A DNA stretch of 25,458 nt from Rhizophlyctis rosea (GCA_027596075.1 JADGJC010000457.1:1-25458); one strand, 5' to 3'; numbered from the stretch's first letter, positions 8,858 through 20,490 are shown. Numbers and translations are program-made. Notes: generated by a model from the letters alone, not told the origin.

Positions 8858-11800
8858 GTTGCAGCGGACCTTCCCACCTGATTGCTGAACCCGCGGAGAT
8901 TGCAATCAAGCATAGTTCCAAACCAAATTATGTTTTTTCATACTTTTTGACATCGCTGCATTTCATCCAAAAGTCCTTAGCCAAATCACTTGGTAATGAG
9001 CCAATCGAAGGGGCAAAAAGCGAAAACGTGCCCAGGATATTTTGGTGACGGCGCAATAAGCGTCATCTCACCGACTGCCGTCAAAATATCCAGCGCAATG
9101 CAAGGGTGCAATGCGATCAAATGCAGAGGTGAAACATACGCCGGCGTCGCTCCTAGTTGCTTGATAGCAAAGCGTGACCTCTTGGAATGGATGCTGATAA
9201 CGGTGGAAACTGGGCTTAAATGGATGGCAAATCATTTCATGTATCTTGGTTGGATTTGCTCGACGTGATCTTGACAGAAATTTGGTTCCACACAAGTCGC
9301 ATATCTGGCACTGAGGGGCCAATCTATCGAGCGGTGACCTTTTTTTTTTTTTTTGCAAAGCATTTGCCACATTCTCAATTCGCTTTCGATGCTCTCAATG
9401 TCCGATGGCGTCCATTCATCCACTCTCTTCCAACTCTTCACCATCCTCATCCAAGGCCGGGGTGCAATCACAAACCAGCATGACCTACGACTCGGAGTGT
9501 AATCTATTGTTCTGTTTGACTGGCAAATCTCCCGTGACCAAGACCGCTCATTATTGAAAGCCCAAGCATATTGTCAATGAAGTTACCAGCATCATGATTC
9601 GACGAGTCATGCCTTCTAATGAACATGTTAGCGTACCTCTACAATCCACTTTCTTTTCCCCGTAGACTTTGCTCCAGGGAATAAGCGCCCAGAGTTGCTT
9701 TGCGTACGTGTCTTTGATTGGTATGCAAATGGATCTCTGTGTAAGTCATCAGACATCTCGCAAACAAAATGGTTTTACTCCTCAGAAGTACTAGTAGCAC
9801 CGTGGGTCAGAAGGTGAGAAAGAGCGAAGGCGGTGGTGGGCTGAAGCACGTGGCCAGCTGAACAAAGTTGTAATTTGGGTGTCCTGACACCGGCTCTAGC
9901 TCCCTTGGCAAATCAGAGCAGCGATGACCACATGGCGAATGGTGTCTCTCTTTCCGCGCTATTCCGTCGGTTGTAAGAGCAACTGATGAGTCTTTGACTT
10001 TTTTGTCCAGTGCACACCACAAATAGTTTCATCCTTCCAAAAATGTTTCAAGCTGCCAGCTCCTTTTGACCGTGCCTGAACATATGGCGACAAGCACGGC
10101 GCTTTTGCCAGGACTCAGTGTCGCCTTCTTTTTCTGTTCAACTTTTGATGGAAACGTAGCCAACAATGAAATCACACATCTCCTTGTCTAACCACCTGCC
10201 CTCTCAAGAGGGGAAGCGTCATTCATCGGATCATGCCGCTTGATACAAGTTGTGCATTGGATGTACCGCATGGACATGGAACACCGAAGCAGAAGTGGAG
10301 CGCTGCTCATCGGTACTACTTACTGGTGAGGAAATATGCTTGGTATTATCCAAGAGGTGTGTGTCCTCTATCGCAGGTTGCAAGAGAGGGGACAATTGAA
10401 GGATTCGCTTGTTGTTCATTTTTCTTGATTGCTTATCAATTAGTTCGCTCACAAAGTCCGGGATATAATGAGCGGAAACTTCCCTCAACGTTGTTGAACT
10501 CCCATCACAATCCGACTGGAGTTGCAGGAACATTGGACCTTGATAGGTCTAGTGACAATGCCAAATCTGCGTGCACCAAGTGGTATGTTTTATCACCTGA
10601 TGCAGTCGACCAGCTACTGGACAGGTTTTTTTAAGCTCGAGTGTTATCTCCGCTGTTTAAATTGGATCTTTCCGGTTATCGAAAAAAAATCAAGCACCTA
10701 CCCAACCTGAGACTCATACTCTCCATTGATTTGGGCAATCGGCGGGGAGATCACACACCGAATGGTTCGTAAGCTTGTGCAATTTGCGCCATCAGACCAT
10801 TCCAACCGGGCAAGTGGCCCAAGCCGACCAACGTCTTAAGGTGACATGGAAGGTATCAAAGTCGCAGTCGAATCTCGAACTGTTTTCGTCAGATATCAAA
10901 TAGAAACACCCGAGTTGCACACGAGGCGAGAAGAGGTGCTGCCGACCGCACCAACTGTGCTTGCTCAAAATGAGTTTCTTATATGATGGCCGGCATGGGA
11001 TGGAGAGCGCGAACCCCTTGCCTCGCTCTGCCAATTCGATCAGCACCTTAATGGAGATGTGGGGCTGGCTTTTGGAGGTCAGTCAGATGTATACACTGGT
11101 GATCGCTTAACAGGCGACGGCGCTTGATGATGGCCGCCTGATTGATATGCAGCGCAAATTGAAGAAGAAAAGCAGCATCCAGCCTTCGTGCGGGCGGATG
11201 GCATCGCGGAAGTACTGGGTGGATATGCCGGCAATTTCTTTTTCGATTCAACGCGGGTTTCATTTATCTCAGAATCATCCGCTGTACTCTGGGCAAACAG
11301 AAACTGGTCGAAGAAGGTTGAACATAGCAGCAGATCGCACTGACTGGACTGCAAAGTTTGAATAATCGGATGAAAGTAACGTCCCTGTATTGTAACCTTG
11401 TCAGCGGGTTTTATGACGACTAGCGAAGACATGACTTGTAAAGTGCTCATGAACGTGAATTTGCGAAGGGAAAAGAAATCCGAACTGCCAGCATCGTATT
11501 CCCATGGCCATTCTTACCCACCATCGGGAGTCCATCGACTACTCACAATGCCGCATGACCGGAAGGAGATGTCAATGTCATCTGAGCTTGATCTCAAGAA
11601 TTTCAATCAGCCTCATGTTTGTCACGGTGATTGGATGCTGAGCGAAAGAGGCGCCGAGAGAATTTGTATTGCTACTATCTTTGTCTCCGGATTGTGTGTC
11701 AAGCAATCGTTGCAAAGACTATAGCGGATTGCTCAGTGTAAGGGGCAGAGACCGACAGCTGCGCTTGTGTATCGAAAATTAGTTGCATGATCTGTCATCG

Positions 11801-12431
11801 TTCATCAGCACAGCATGGGCCGAACTGAAGCCAAACAGCGCTAGCTAAAGCTTGTCTTGACATGAAATTTACACGTTTCACATTATGTGAGGACGGTTTC
11901 CGTGGGTTGGAAGACAGTCCGACTATTTGCCTGGCAAAAAGAACGGCGTACAGCTGGGTTTCATTAGTTGGAGCACATCAAAGATCCGTTGCCCACAAGG
12001 CATTGCGTGCATCACCATGGAAGCATTGACCTTTTATGGTTTGTAAGAGTCAAATTTATTGCGTACCCTTTGATCGACATTTCACATTTGGGCCCAACCG
12101 CTTATAACATCTATGGTCTTCATCTTAGATAACAGACGCAGTCGGAGGGATCAGTCCAGATGCAGTACACAACAGAGCCTAATGTCTTTGGCAGCCGAAG
12201 ATTGCCCGATCTGTGAGCTGTTTCTCATTTCTGAGCTGGCATTGGTCCTACCACTCGCTGAGCGCAACAATGTATTCAAAGCCAATTTCTCCGTTGGTTT
12301 TGGGAAGGGAAAATGGTACCTCCAAACCTACGTCAAAATCCGGCGCCCACATCTTTTTGCGATCTCTGAAAAAACATAAACAGAGAAACGCAATGTCAAA
12401 ATCCAAACAAACGACACACTATACATCCCCA
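8858..12431. other. Gene-poor interval of about 3.6 kb
   Basis: No recognisable gene is present. A run of 15 T lies at 9340-9354. Several frames of 80-130 codons occur on both strands around 10233-11724, but none shows a known domain, and adjacent frames do not splice into a convincing protein. This could be decayed sequence or contain a non-coding RNA that cannot be recognised by reading. Confidence 0.5.
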
Positions 12432-13468
12432 TCAATAGTTGGTATTGTCGTTATTATAGTTGCTGCTATCATACGTACTACTACAGCTATCATAAGTATA
12501 CCCCGTATCATAAGCATCAGTAGTACTATACTGAATATCCAGCACAGTCGGCGTTGGCGTCGGCGCAATAAATGCGTACGGATTATGAGCTTGCTGGTAC
12601 GACTGTTGTTGCTCACCATTGCCAGTGAGTCTGTTGACGAGGTTGACGGCCTGCACCGCGCCATTTAAGAGACTACCGACAGTTTGCGCATGCTGCATAG
12701 CGTCCTTGAATTTGAGGCTGTTTGACTTTTTGGGAGGTTGATTCGGCTGGGATGGCTTGCTGTTGTTAATTTTGGATGGGTTGGATTGTTGGGGATTGCT
12801 GGGACCAGCCTCAGCTGGTTCCTGAGCGTCTCTCTGTATAAATAGATGAAGATGTCAGTACCAGCACGTGTGGGTCAGGAAATGAGGCGAAATCCAATGC
12901 CTTGTGCTTAGTCGTCAGGACTCACCTGGAGGGTCTGGAAGTCGCATGGCTGGGACACAGCTGGTGAAGTGGGCGTGCCTGTTCGGGGTAGGGTGTTTAC
13001 TGTACCTCTTCGTGGTGGCAAAGGAGGTGGAACTGTGGGTGCATATTGTGAAGCCGGAGGAGCTGCTGGTTGCGCAGGTGCAGCGTATGTAGGGATAGGG
13101 AAAGGAGCAGGAAGTTCACCGGGTGCAACGGATTGGGGACATACGGTTGGAGCAGCTGGATACACGGATGGATCGGCCGGCGCTGCAACTGCTTGCTGTG
13201 GAACTGACGCGGGAACGAAAGGCGCCGCTGCTGGAGCAGGTTGCGATGACAGCGGTGTTTGTGGAGTAGGCGGCGGAGAGTCCAGGTACGAAGCCCGCTT
13301 AAAGTCCACGGGACTTGGCTGACTTTGCTGGATCACACCTTGGGCATGAAGGTGTCGCTGGTCGTGAGCGGCGTGTTCTTGAGCGGAACGTTGAGTTCCG
13401 CAGAGTGGACAGAAACGGTAGAAGTCCTTGCCATCGCCATATTGGCAAGATCCGCAAGTCCAAGGCAT
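12432..13468 (-). CDS. Zinc-finger protein with Pro-rich SH3-ligand-like region and Tyr/Asn-rich tail, two exons
   Basis: Exon 1 is 13468-12926 (181 codons). The intron is 12925-12834 (92 nt, GTGAGT donor, TACTGAC branch site, TATACAG acceptor). Exon 2 is 12833-12432 (133 codons plus stop). The join is phase 0 and gives 314 residues. Residues 3-24 hold W-x-C-x2-C-x11-C-x2-C-G, close to a RanBP2-type finger or zinc ribbon, the former being known to bind RNA or ubiquitin. Residues about 50-180 are Pro/Ala-rich and contain PPPLPPRRG, a good PxxPxR SH3 ligand, then several TP/SP sites. Exon 2 is Asn/Pro/Lys-rich, then has a mildly amphipathic stretch (GSLLNGAVQAVNLVNRL) and ends in a Gln-, then Tyr/Asn/Asp-rich disordered tail. 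The whole layout suggests a scaffold or adaptor with one folded finger. No orthologue is recognised, and the function is not known. Confidence 0.72.
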
Positions 13469-16400
13469 TTTTGATACTGTACCCCGCTCGGCCTAAGTAC
13501 GTAGTGGAGGCGACACAGAAGATGGCTTCGTCTTATATTCTTTTCGATGTTTCTGAGGAACCACAACCCCATCAGAATCCTTCCAAAAAGCTTTTACATC
13601 AAGGGGCAGGAACAGAAATGATGCTGCTGCTGGATTGCTGGTATACATTTGCCGACAATCTGGAACCTTCACTGTCTGAAGCTCTTTAGCTAGGTCTGTG
13701 TTCGCCTGTGTTGCATTTTGTGCAACATCGCATCCGAGTTATGGGGAACGGAGGGCTCAGCGGGCTGACATCTTGGCGGTGAGTGTTGCGCAACAAAGCT
13801 AAGCACTGATTAGGGAACGGCGGTCAGGACCACGCCTTGTTCCCCCAACGGTTGAATGAGCTTCCCACTTGGAGAAAAGCCCTCTTGATGTGCCTTGTCA
13901 ACGAGATCATACTAAGGCAGGACTTGAGCTTGGTCGCCAAGTAGTTCTCTTGCTAATCACAGTTTTTCAATAAGATGAAGCCTATGTGGACTTGCTCAGA
14001 AGAAAGGTGATCGGATCACAGATATATGGGCAGAAATGGCCAGCACTGTACAATGTTTTATCCGGTGCAAATCTAAGTCACCGCCATGCTTCCAAGAGAA
14101 GTAAGGGTGAAAGTTTGGGAATGCGGGAGACCTGATGAGAGAGTGGTGCAGTCATTTCTTCACTGCAATTTTGGCAAGGAAGACCCAAATGATCTCAAAA
14201 GGACGATTCAAAGTATGCTAAACTGAACGGCTGTGCAGTACGCCGACCAGGCCAGCGACATCTGATTTTGGTGTGTCTTATAGTGATGATCAGTTTTTTC
14301 TTCTCCGTCACTTTGATGACAACCACTTGATATGTCCAAAACCAGCCTTCCTCAATAATCCTCGGCAAGGAAGAGTCAGTGATCGATTCAATGATGGGGT
14401 GCATGCTGCAGTAAATACAAAGCGCGCACGAAAGCATATCATTACATTGGATCCTTCTTATGACGACCGTCATGGATGACCGTGGTGAGCGAAGAAGAAA
14501 TGAAGCGCACAGCAAGACAGCGGCAAACCATTGTTCTGGTCCTCTCACCTACACTGGTTGTCACTGGTTCCACCAGAAGTGCATGGCTTCATCTCCATTC
14601 CCACCCTTCGTGAAACCCTTCAAAAGGGGGTTTTCAACGAAGACTTCATTGCAAAACTGTCAGTGGCCCACAACCGTCGAGAGAAAAGCGCCGATTTGAA
14701 AACAACGCGCAATCTCATCCACCACTCACAGCCAATCAATACTCAATTTTTTCATTGAACCCGAAAACAAAACAAAAAAAACACTCACAGCCACGGAAGA
14801 CGGAGGGCGTCACAATGAGTTCCAAATGTTTCTGCAACCTCTACTGCCTCCCTGGTAAATTCCCCTTCTGTGATCAGGCTCACGGAATCTGATCTAATTA
14901 CCAATAAGTTACATGCATCATCGCTGCGCTTTGTGTGATCTCACCTGGATTTTTTAATTTCACAGTATCAGCCATATATACATTTCACCAAAGTCCCTAG
15001 TCCCCGTCTCATTTCAAACACATTTTCGTCACCAGATTATGATGGTACCCCTCTTTCACTTCTCCCACCTACGTTCTCCCTGTTCGCACCTTTCACTTCA
15101 ATCACCTCATTGCGCACCCTCGCAGTCACACACGCCCTGACTCATTCCAGCACCATGATCACAATGCCATCAACATCCAACACGACAAGCATGCGCGGTC
15201 AGGGTGGCCCTCATGATAGCTTTTTGCACCTTCATAGCGTAGGCAATGATCCCCATCATGGCAGCATTTTACTGCATTTTGATAATGAATAGACACACAT
15301 CGTTATGCTTGGCTATCAACGACAAGAAATCGGAGTGCATGAATGCTTACAAGCGGTGCATGTGGCCATCGCCAATGTGCTGGATCATCGCGATTGTTTA
15401 GTGGTTCTTTTTTGCTTTTGCACTTTTCGCCTTTACATGTCAACATATGCAGGGTGTTTTTTGCCATACTCACCGTTCAGTGCGTATCACATACCAATCC
15501 TACCGAAAACATGTCGCCTCCGTCAAACTACGTCTCGATGGTACATTGACGCCAAATCATTCCCATCGGCGGGTTGAGGGAAATAGACTCAATTGAAATC
15601 CCAGTTCACTTTTTTTTTCTCGTGCTTTGCAATTTGAGAGGCGCCGCCCCAAAAAGAATACTGCGTCCGACACCACCGAAATAGTAGCTGATAGTCCGAG
15701 GAAGAAAGTCAACTGATTCAACTCCATCGCAATGCCATCCGTGCATTTCCGTCAAACGCTCATCCGCCTTCTAGCCGATAACTAGAAACTCCTCATATGT
15801 GTGTGCCACGAAGCACGTATCCCGCATCATCAATACAAGGGAATGTCGCCTACGTGTGCTTGAATGGGTGTTTGAGCGGCGAGTGGAGATGTATACTAGC
15901 ACCACAGCTTGAGTATCTTTGTGAAAGTCACCGAAAAACAACCCCCGATCTGGGATCTTCTGATGCTGACTAAAAACCCGACACACATGCAGAAACCGCA
16001 GTCCAGGCTATGCCCCGTCGAATGAGACGCTCCAAATCTCAATTCTGTCATTTTTTTCCTCAGTCCTGATCACTACTCACTCGACCAAAAAACACCGGTG
16101 TTTGGTCGGAATGTACACACACTTTATGTGCCCTCAACCAAACCGGAGAAACACCCTCCTCTCTCAATTCAGCGCGAGTTCTTCAACCATTCGAAAAGCC
16201 CATACCCCAGTTCAAGTATGATACTGCTTCACGTCTGATGCAGAACAAAGGCGAACACCCCCACAACCCGTAAAGTGGACATGTGGGGGACCTGTCGGAC
16301 TGAAAAACTTTTCCAAGCTGTCTGCCATCCCGAAGCACATACATTCCCTTTTTCCCTTCCATCAACAGCCCCTCCATCACCCACTGTACCCAAGACATCG

Positions 16401-16832
16401 TCAACATCAGAAGATGGGAAAAAGAAACATGCCAAATGAATTTCTCAGCGAATGAGAAGTATGGACATGTCGAACATACCAGACCCATCGTCCCACCACG
16501 ATGACATGCATATGTTATCACATCGTCAGAATTTCTTGGACTCCGCACCAATCCACATATGCATGCAAAAAAGTGCCAACCACTCGCAGCAAAGAACCAC
16601 ATCCAACAACCAAGCGCAAAAGTTTCAGTGTTTCTACACCCACGAAACAGAAAACGCACATAATATATTGCTCACGGAAAACACATCAAACGAAAAACAG
16701 AAAAGAAAAACACATAAGCAAACACCACTAACACTACCCCTCCGAAAAAAAAACATGCAAAACATATCACAAACAAAAGAAAAGAAAGAATATACTAAAA
16801 CCCCTCCCCTTCAACCTTTCATCACATCACCC
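13469..16832. other. Gene-poor interval between the zinc-finger and DEF1 genes
   Basis: The left part (from 13469) should hold the zinc-finger gene's promoter, and the right part (about 16600-16832, A/C-rich on the plus strand) the DEF1 3' UTR. Between them there are only short frames without domains. One frame at 14531-14758 has plausible composition but no start codon or partner exon. The micro-ORF at 14815-14892 is listed separately. No RNA gene was recognised. Confidence 0.45.
14815..14892 (+). CDS. 25-residue Cys-rich micro-ORF with a CDGSH-like motif
   Basis: A short frame with a reasonable start context (CACAATGAG) reads M-S-S-K-C-F-C, then NLYCLPG, then KFPFCDQAHGI and a stop. KFPFCD-x-AH matches the core of the CDGSH iron-sulfur motif (C-x-C-x2-S/T-x3-P-x-C-D-G-S/A/T-H) at 8 of 9 positions, and an upstream C-x-C is also present. 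The spacing from C-x-C to the Pro is three residues too long, and the Gly of CDG is Gln. It may be a coincidence, a relic of a CISD-type gene, or an exon of a gene whose other exons were missed. Coding status is unproven. Confidence 0.2.
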   Translation: MSSKCFCNLYCLPGKFPFCDQAHGI

Positions 16833-19800
16833 CTAACTCTGCCCATTCCAATAAGGCCCCGCCCTCCCCCCTTGCTGCCCTTGCCCACCCTGTTGCCCAC
16901 CCTGTCCTCCCTGCCCATAAAGCCCCGCCCCACCCTGCTGATACCCATGCATCATCTGCGCTCCATACATCCCTCCATAGCCCCCCTGCCCACCATACGC
17001 CCCACCCTGCGCTCCATACCCTTGTTGCCCGATACCGCCTCCGAGGGATTGAGAGAGGTGAGATTGATACCCGTAGGTGGCGTTTTGCTGCTGCGACGGG
17101 GTTTGTTGGGCTTGAGCCGCACTACCAGCAGACGGGTTTTGTTGGTACTTGTCGTAGCTCCGTGGACGGTTTTTGTTGTACCCTTCGCCCTGTCCGCCCT
17201 GTCCGCCCTGTGCCTGTTGTCCCGCCCCACCAGCACCACCACCCTGCTTCCCACCCTGTCCCTGACTAAACCCACCAAGCCCCTGGAACCCACCCTGTTG
17301 TCCCTGTCCCTGCCCAGCACCCTGCGCACCACCCCCATACATCGAACTAGCACTCTTGTAATCCCCCGCTCCACCAGCACCACCACCCGTCCCCGCCCCA
17401 CCAACCAAATCATCATATACCCCAACCCCCTGCTGATAAAGATGCGGCTGGCTCGACGCGTACCCGTACCCCATCCCCGCACCACCAGACGTCTTCCCGC
17501 CCGCCCCGGCACCCGCGCCGCTCTGTTGTGCCCCCGCAGAGTTGGCCCCCGCGGGACTGCCGGCGCCGTAGCCGGGGTACACGCTCTTGTTCACAAAGGG
17601 CTGCGCGTAAGCGTGACTGTAGCCGGGGTACTGCCCGGCGTGCATGGGGTAGTATCCGTAAGGACCGTACCCGTACGCGGCGGGCATGGCGTACCCCTGT
17701 TGCTGCTGTGGCTGTTGTTGCTGCGTCTGTTGTTGTTGGGTTTGGCCCGGTTGTTGTTGGGCGTTGGCGGCGTTTTGGGAGGCGACGCCGCCAGCTTGGG
17801 AGGGTTGTTGGGTAGATTGTTGAGGTGAGGGGTGCGCGCCTTGTTGGGTCGTGCCGGGGACAACGCCGTGCGCGTCGGGGGCTTGGTATTTGGAGGTTGC
17901 GGCGTAAAGCTGAGCTGGGTCGTAGTAGCCCTGGGAAAATTTATTGGTGTCAGCTTCATCCATTTTGATACTCAACCCACAAAGGACACAAAAATCCTCA
18001 CCATCAAAGCCGCAGCCCTCGCATTAGCATCCCCACCATACAACGCCGCAAAGTCGGCGGGAAGATTTCCCAAATGTCCCAAACCGAAACCAGAGGCTCC
18101 AGGAAGCTGTTGTCCCGGGAAGTAGCTGGCATAAGGTGGGACCGCGCCCGGAAGGCCGGCTGCGTTGCCCGGTGCACCGGTAGGCTGTGTGAAGGACAGG
18201 GCATCCGATTGCTTGGGCAAACCCTGTTGCTGTTGCTGCTGTTGTTGAAGGGGTGCTTGCGGCTGGTGTTGCTGTTGTGGTTGTTGTTGTTGTTGTTGCT
18301 GAACCTGGTGCAAGATGCCGCCCCGGGAGGCTTGTCCTTGTTGTTGCGCGTGTAGCTGTTGTTGGTATTGGTTGAGCTGCGGTTGCTGCGAAGGGACGTG
18401 TTGCTGTTGAGCCGGTGCGGAGGGAAGCGATGGTGCGGCAGTTTGTTGCTGCTCCTCATACGTCGGCTTTGCTCTGAAAATGTGATGGTTTAATGTGCGA
18501 ACCAGTTTGAACCATCCCACGCAAGTACTTACTGGGTGGTGCTTGGCGCTTGCGCGGTTTGGGCAGCGGTAGGGGAGGTTTCGCCAGTTGATTCTTCCTC
18601 GTCACCCAGTCCCAAAGATCCGAACCGCACACCAAGGCTGCTTGCGCTGACATTGGCGGGCATCACAACGGCAGCATCCTGTTTCAACTTGCGAGGCGCA
18701 GGTGCACGAGTCTGCTTCAAGCCAGGAGGCCCTGCGGCGGCGGGCTTGGCAATAGGAGCGGGTTGCTGCGCGGGTGCTTCCGGTTGAGATTGCGGTTGTG
18801 CGACGGGAACGGCAGCGGGTTGCGCGGGCTTGGCAGGGCTCGGGGAGCGCGCCGGCGGCTTGGCAACGACCTTGGACGCTGCAGGGGAAACTGCAGCTGA
18901 AGTGGGCTCACTGGCTTGCTTTGCGGGCGAAGGAGGACGAGGAACATCCTTGACGGGGCTGGGTGGGCGAATTGGACTGCGGGTGGGGCTGGGAACTCGG
19001 GCAGCAGGCTCTTCCTTTGCCGGAGATGCTGGAGCCGGGGTTGCCGGCTTGCCAGCACCAACAGGTTGTTTGGCGTCGGGCTTTGACGCAGCTGGTGCAG
19101 CGGCGGGTGTGGGTGCAGGAGTAGGAGCCGCGGCAGGTGCTGGAGGCGCGGGTTCCGGTCTTTTGGTATTAGGATGATCAGTATCAGTCATTGCGAGCAC
19201 AAAGACCTTATTACGTTATTACCCTTTCACCAATTGAGCCCAAGACGTCTTGCTAGATGGTCCAGGGCGGGAGGGCGCAGGTGAAGGAGCAGCCGCAGGC
19301 TTTGCAGGTGCAGTCGCAGGCTTGGCCGCAGCAGGCTTTTGTTGCGCTGAGGGCGCGGGGGTGGCAGGCTTTGCCGATGCCGCATCCCATGATCCCTCGC
19401 CCGCAGCACCATCCTCCTTCTTCTCGGTGGATCCCCAATCATCGGTGGGCTTCGCTCCCCAATCACCTTGTTGTTCAGCGGCAGCGTCACCAGCGGGCTT
19501 TGCGTCGGGAGCACCGACTGCGATTTCCGGACGGGACGCGACACCGTTTTGACGTGGGGGACGAGGGTGGAAAGCTGACGGGAGAATTCGCCATTGTCAG
19601 CAAGCACCCCTTACACCTTACAGCTATCCGGATTCACGTCAACTCACATCCATTGATAGATCCACCACGGCCGCCTCCCCGACCTCCTCGACCACCACCA
19701 CGACCACCGCGACCTGCAAACCCACCTGGTTGTTGAGAAGGAGTTAATTGTGTCTTCAGATTGGATGAATATGTGCCTCACACCAGCATCAACAATACGA

Positions 19801-20490
19801 CACCAGATCAAATGAAACAACATACCAGCACGAGGAGGACGCGAGAGGTCCGGTTCACCGTAATTTCTGCCTCCGCGCGGGGGCCTCTCCGTGATCAATG
19901 CAACCTCAGGAATAACGGGCTTCTTCTCCTTCTTTGCCGCCTTTTTCACTTCTCCCCATTGCTCCGCGTGTCCTGTTGGTGAAGAAGGCGATTAGCAGCT
20001 GTCTTGCATGTTTGCACCTGCGGTACTCCAGTATACTGTGCGCTCCGCGCACTTGTGCGAGCTCTGCTCGCAAACCGTTCGCGACGAAGTCGCTCACGCA
20101 TGTGTTGCGTTTACGTTTAGTGATTGGTGGTGCTGCCAGCATGATGTGCGGTCGGCGCACTTGTGCGCGCTCCGGTCGTGATCCATTCGCTGAAACTCAT
20201 TCACTGGTTTGCGTTCACGCACAAGTGCCTGCTTCACTGCCTTACCCATCTGGTAGGCAGGTTGCCCGTTCATGGGAAGGTCAATACTCACCCTCAGAGA
20301 TTCTCCCGATAGCGGTGTCGAGATCACCGTGGACTTCCTCCAGAGTATAAAGCAAGTCGTGTTCTGACCAGTCGACAAACAACGTTTTCAGAGATTGCAG
20401 TTCGAGGGGGTACTGTTTCTTGAGTTTGAGCAAGTTCTCGTCTAGCTGACCTCCCTTTTGGGAAGCAGCGGGTGCGGGCGGGGTTGCCAT
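16833..20490 (-). CDS. DEF1: RNA polymerase II degradation factor DEF1, seven exons
   Basis: The exons on the minus strand are 20490-20292, 19972-19826, 19725-19648, 19574-19223, 19159-18533, 18473-18002 and 17930-16833. They total 2973 nt and encode 990 residues with every junction in phase. Residues about 15-62 form a CUE domain (YPLELQSLKTLFVDWSEHDL, then LDTAIGRISEG), followed by the HAEQWGEVKK segment that in fungal Def1 proteins directly follows the CUE. Then come an RGG/GRG box (exon 3), an Ala/Pro/Lys-rich region, an SP-rich region, an LGVRFGSLGLGDEEE motif, a polyglutamine region (exon 6) and a long Gly/Gln/Tyr-rich tail (exon 7). Yeast Def1 promotes ubiquitylation and degradation of stalled RNA polymerase II by recruiting Elongin-Cullin ligase through its CUE domain. 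The low-complexity tail makes exon 7 boundaries less certain by homology, but its frame is open throughout. The gene is divergent from MED14. Intron 1 (19973-20291) carries the hairpin repeats. Confidence 0.88.
18215..18460 (-). repeat. DEF1: Polyglutamine-coding CAG/CAA tracts in DEF1 exon 6
   Basis: On the coding strand, mixed CAG and CAA codons encode several Gln runs of up to 7-8 residues between short Pro, His and Leu interruptions. The mixed codons argue for selected amino-acid content over fresh triplet slippage. Such tracts are common in Def1 proteins and are likely length-variable. Confidence 0.75.
19648..19725 (-). other. DEF1: DEF1 exon 3: symmetric exon encoding the RGG box
   Basis: The exon is 78 nt, a multiple of three, and is flanked by phase 1 introns on both sides. 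It encodes almost only Gly and Arg (GRGGRGGGRGGRGGGRGG). Skipping it would remove the RGG box and leave the frame intact. RGG boxes are RNA-binding and arginine-methylation sites. Alternative use of the exon is inferred from phase and content only. Confidence 0.6.
20028..20205 (+). repeat. Two diverged direct copies of a hairpin repeat inside DEF1 intron 1
   Basis: Copy A (20028-20097) contains three successive trinucleotide-loop hairpins: GTGCGC-TCC-GCGCAC (20038-20052), GCGAGC-TCT-GCTCGC (20057-20071) and GCGAC-GAA-GTCGC (20081-20093). Copy B (20136-20205), shifted by 108 bp, keeps the same framework (CCAGCAT, then GTGCG-TC-GCGCACTTGTGCG, then GCTC, then CCATTCGC), but its stems carry mismatches. 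Similarity continues more weakly beyond each unit (TTGCGTTTACG versus TTGCGTTCACG). Copy A has near-perfect stems and may be the younger or selected copy. The intron is transcribed from the opposite strand. Confidence 0.75.

Noticed and set aside
10233..10634. Plus-strand frame of 133 codons
   Set aside because: No motif or splice-linked continuation is seen; an equally open frame occurs on the other strand.
10792..11450. Series of minus-strand frames that might be a decayed multi-exon gene
   Set aside because: Three neighbouring frames look superficially protein-like, but no splice set joins them and no family is recognised. This is too weak to annotate.
14531..14758. Plus-strand frame with plausible residues (IPTLRETLQKGVFNEDF)
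   Set aside because: It lacks an ATG and an identifiable upstream exon; it could be a chance frame.
16452..17828. Long plus-strand open frame (458 codons) rich in Leu, Pro, Thr and Arg
   Set aside because: It is antisense to DEF1 exon 7. Its openness follows from the Gly/Gln/Tyr-biased codons on the other strand, and it runs into the DEF1 3' UTR without any domain.
18529..19200. A separate minus-strand gene starting at the ATG at 19200
   Set aside because: The frame is DEF1 exon 5 read upstream through intron 4. The splice 19223/19159 joins it in phase to the preceding exon.
19934..20350. Plus-strand frame of 138 codons over DEF1 exons 1-2 and intron 1
   Set aside because: It has no start context or domain, and it covers the hairpin repeat and antisense exon sequence.
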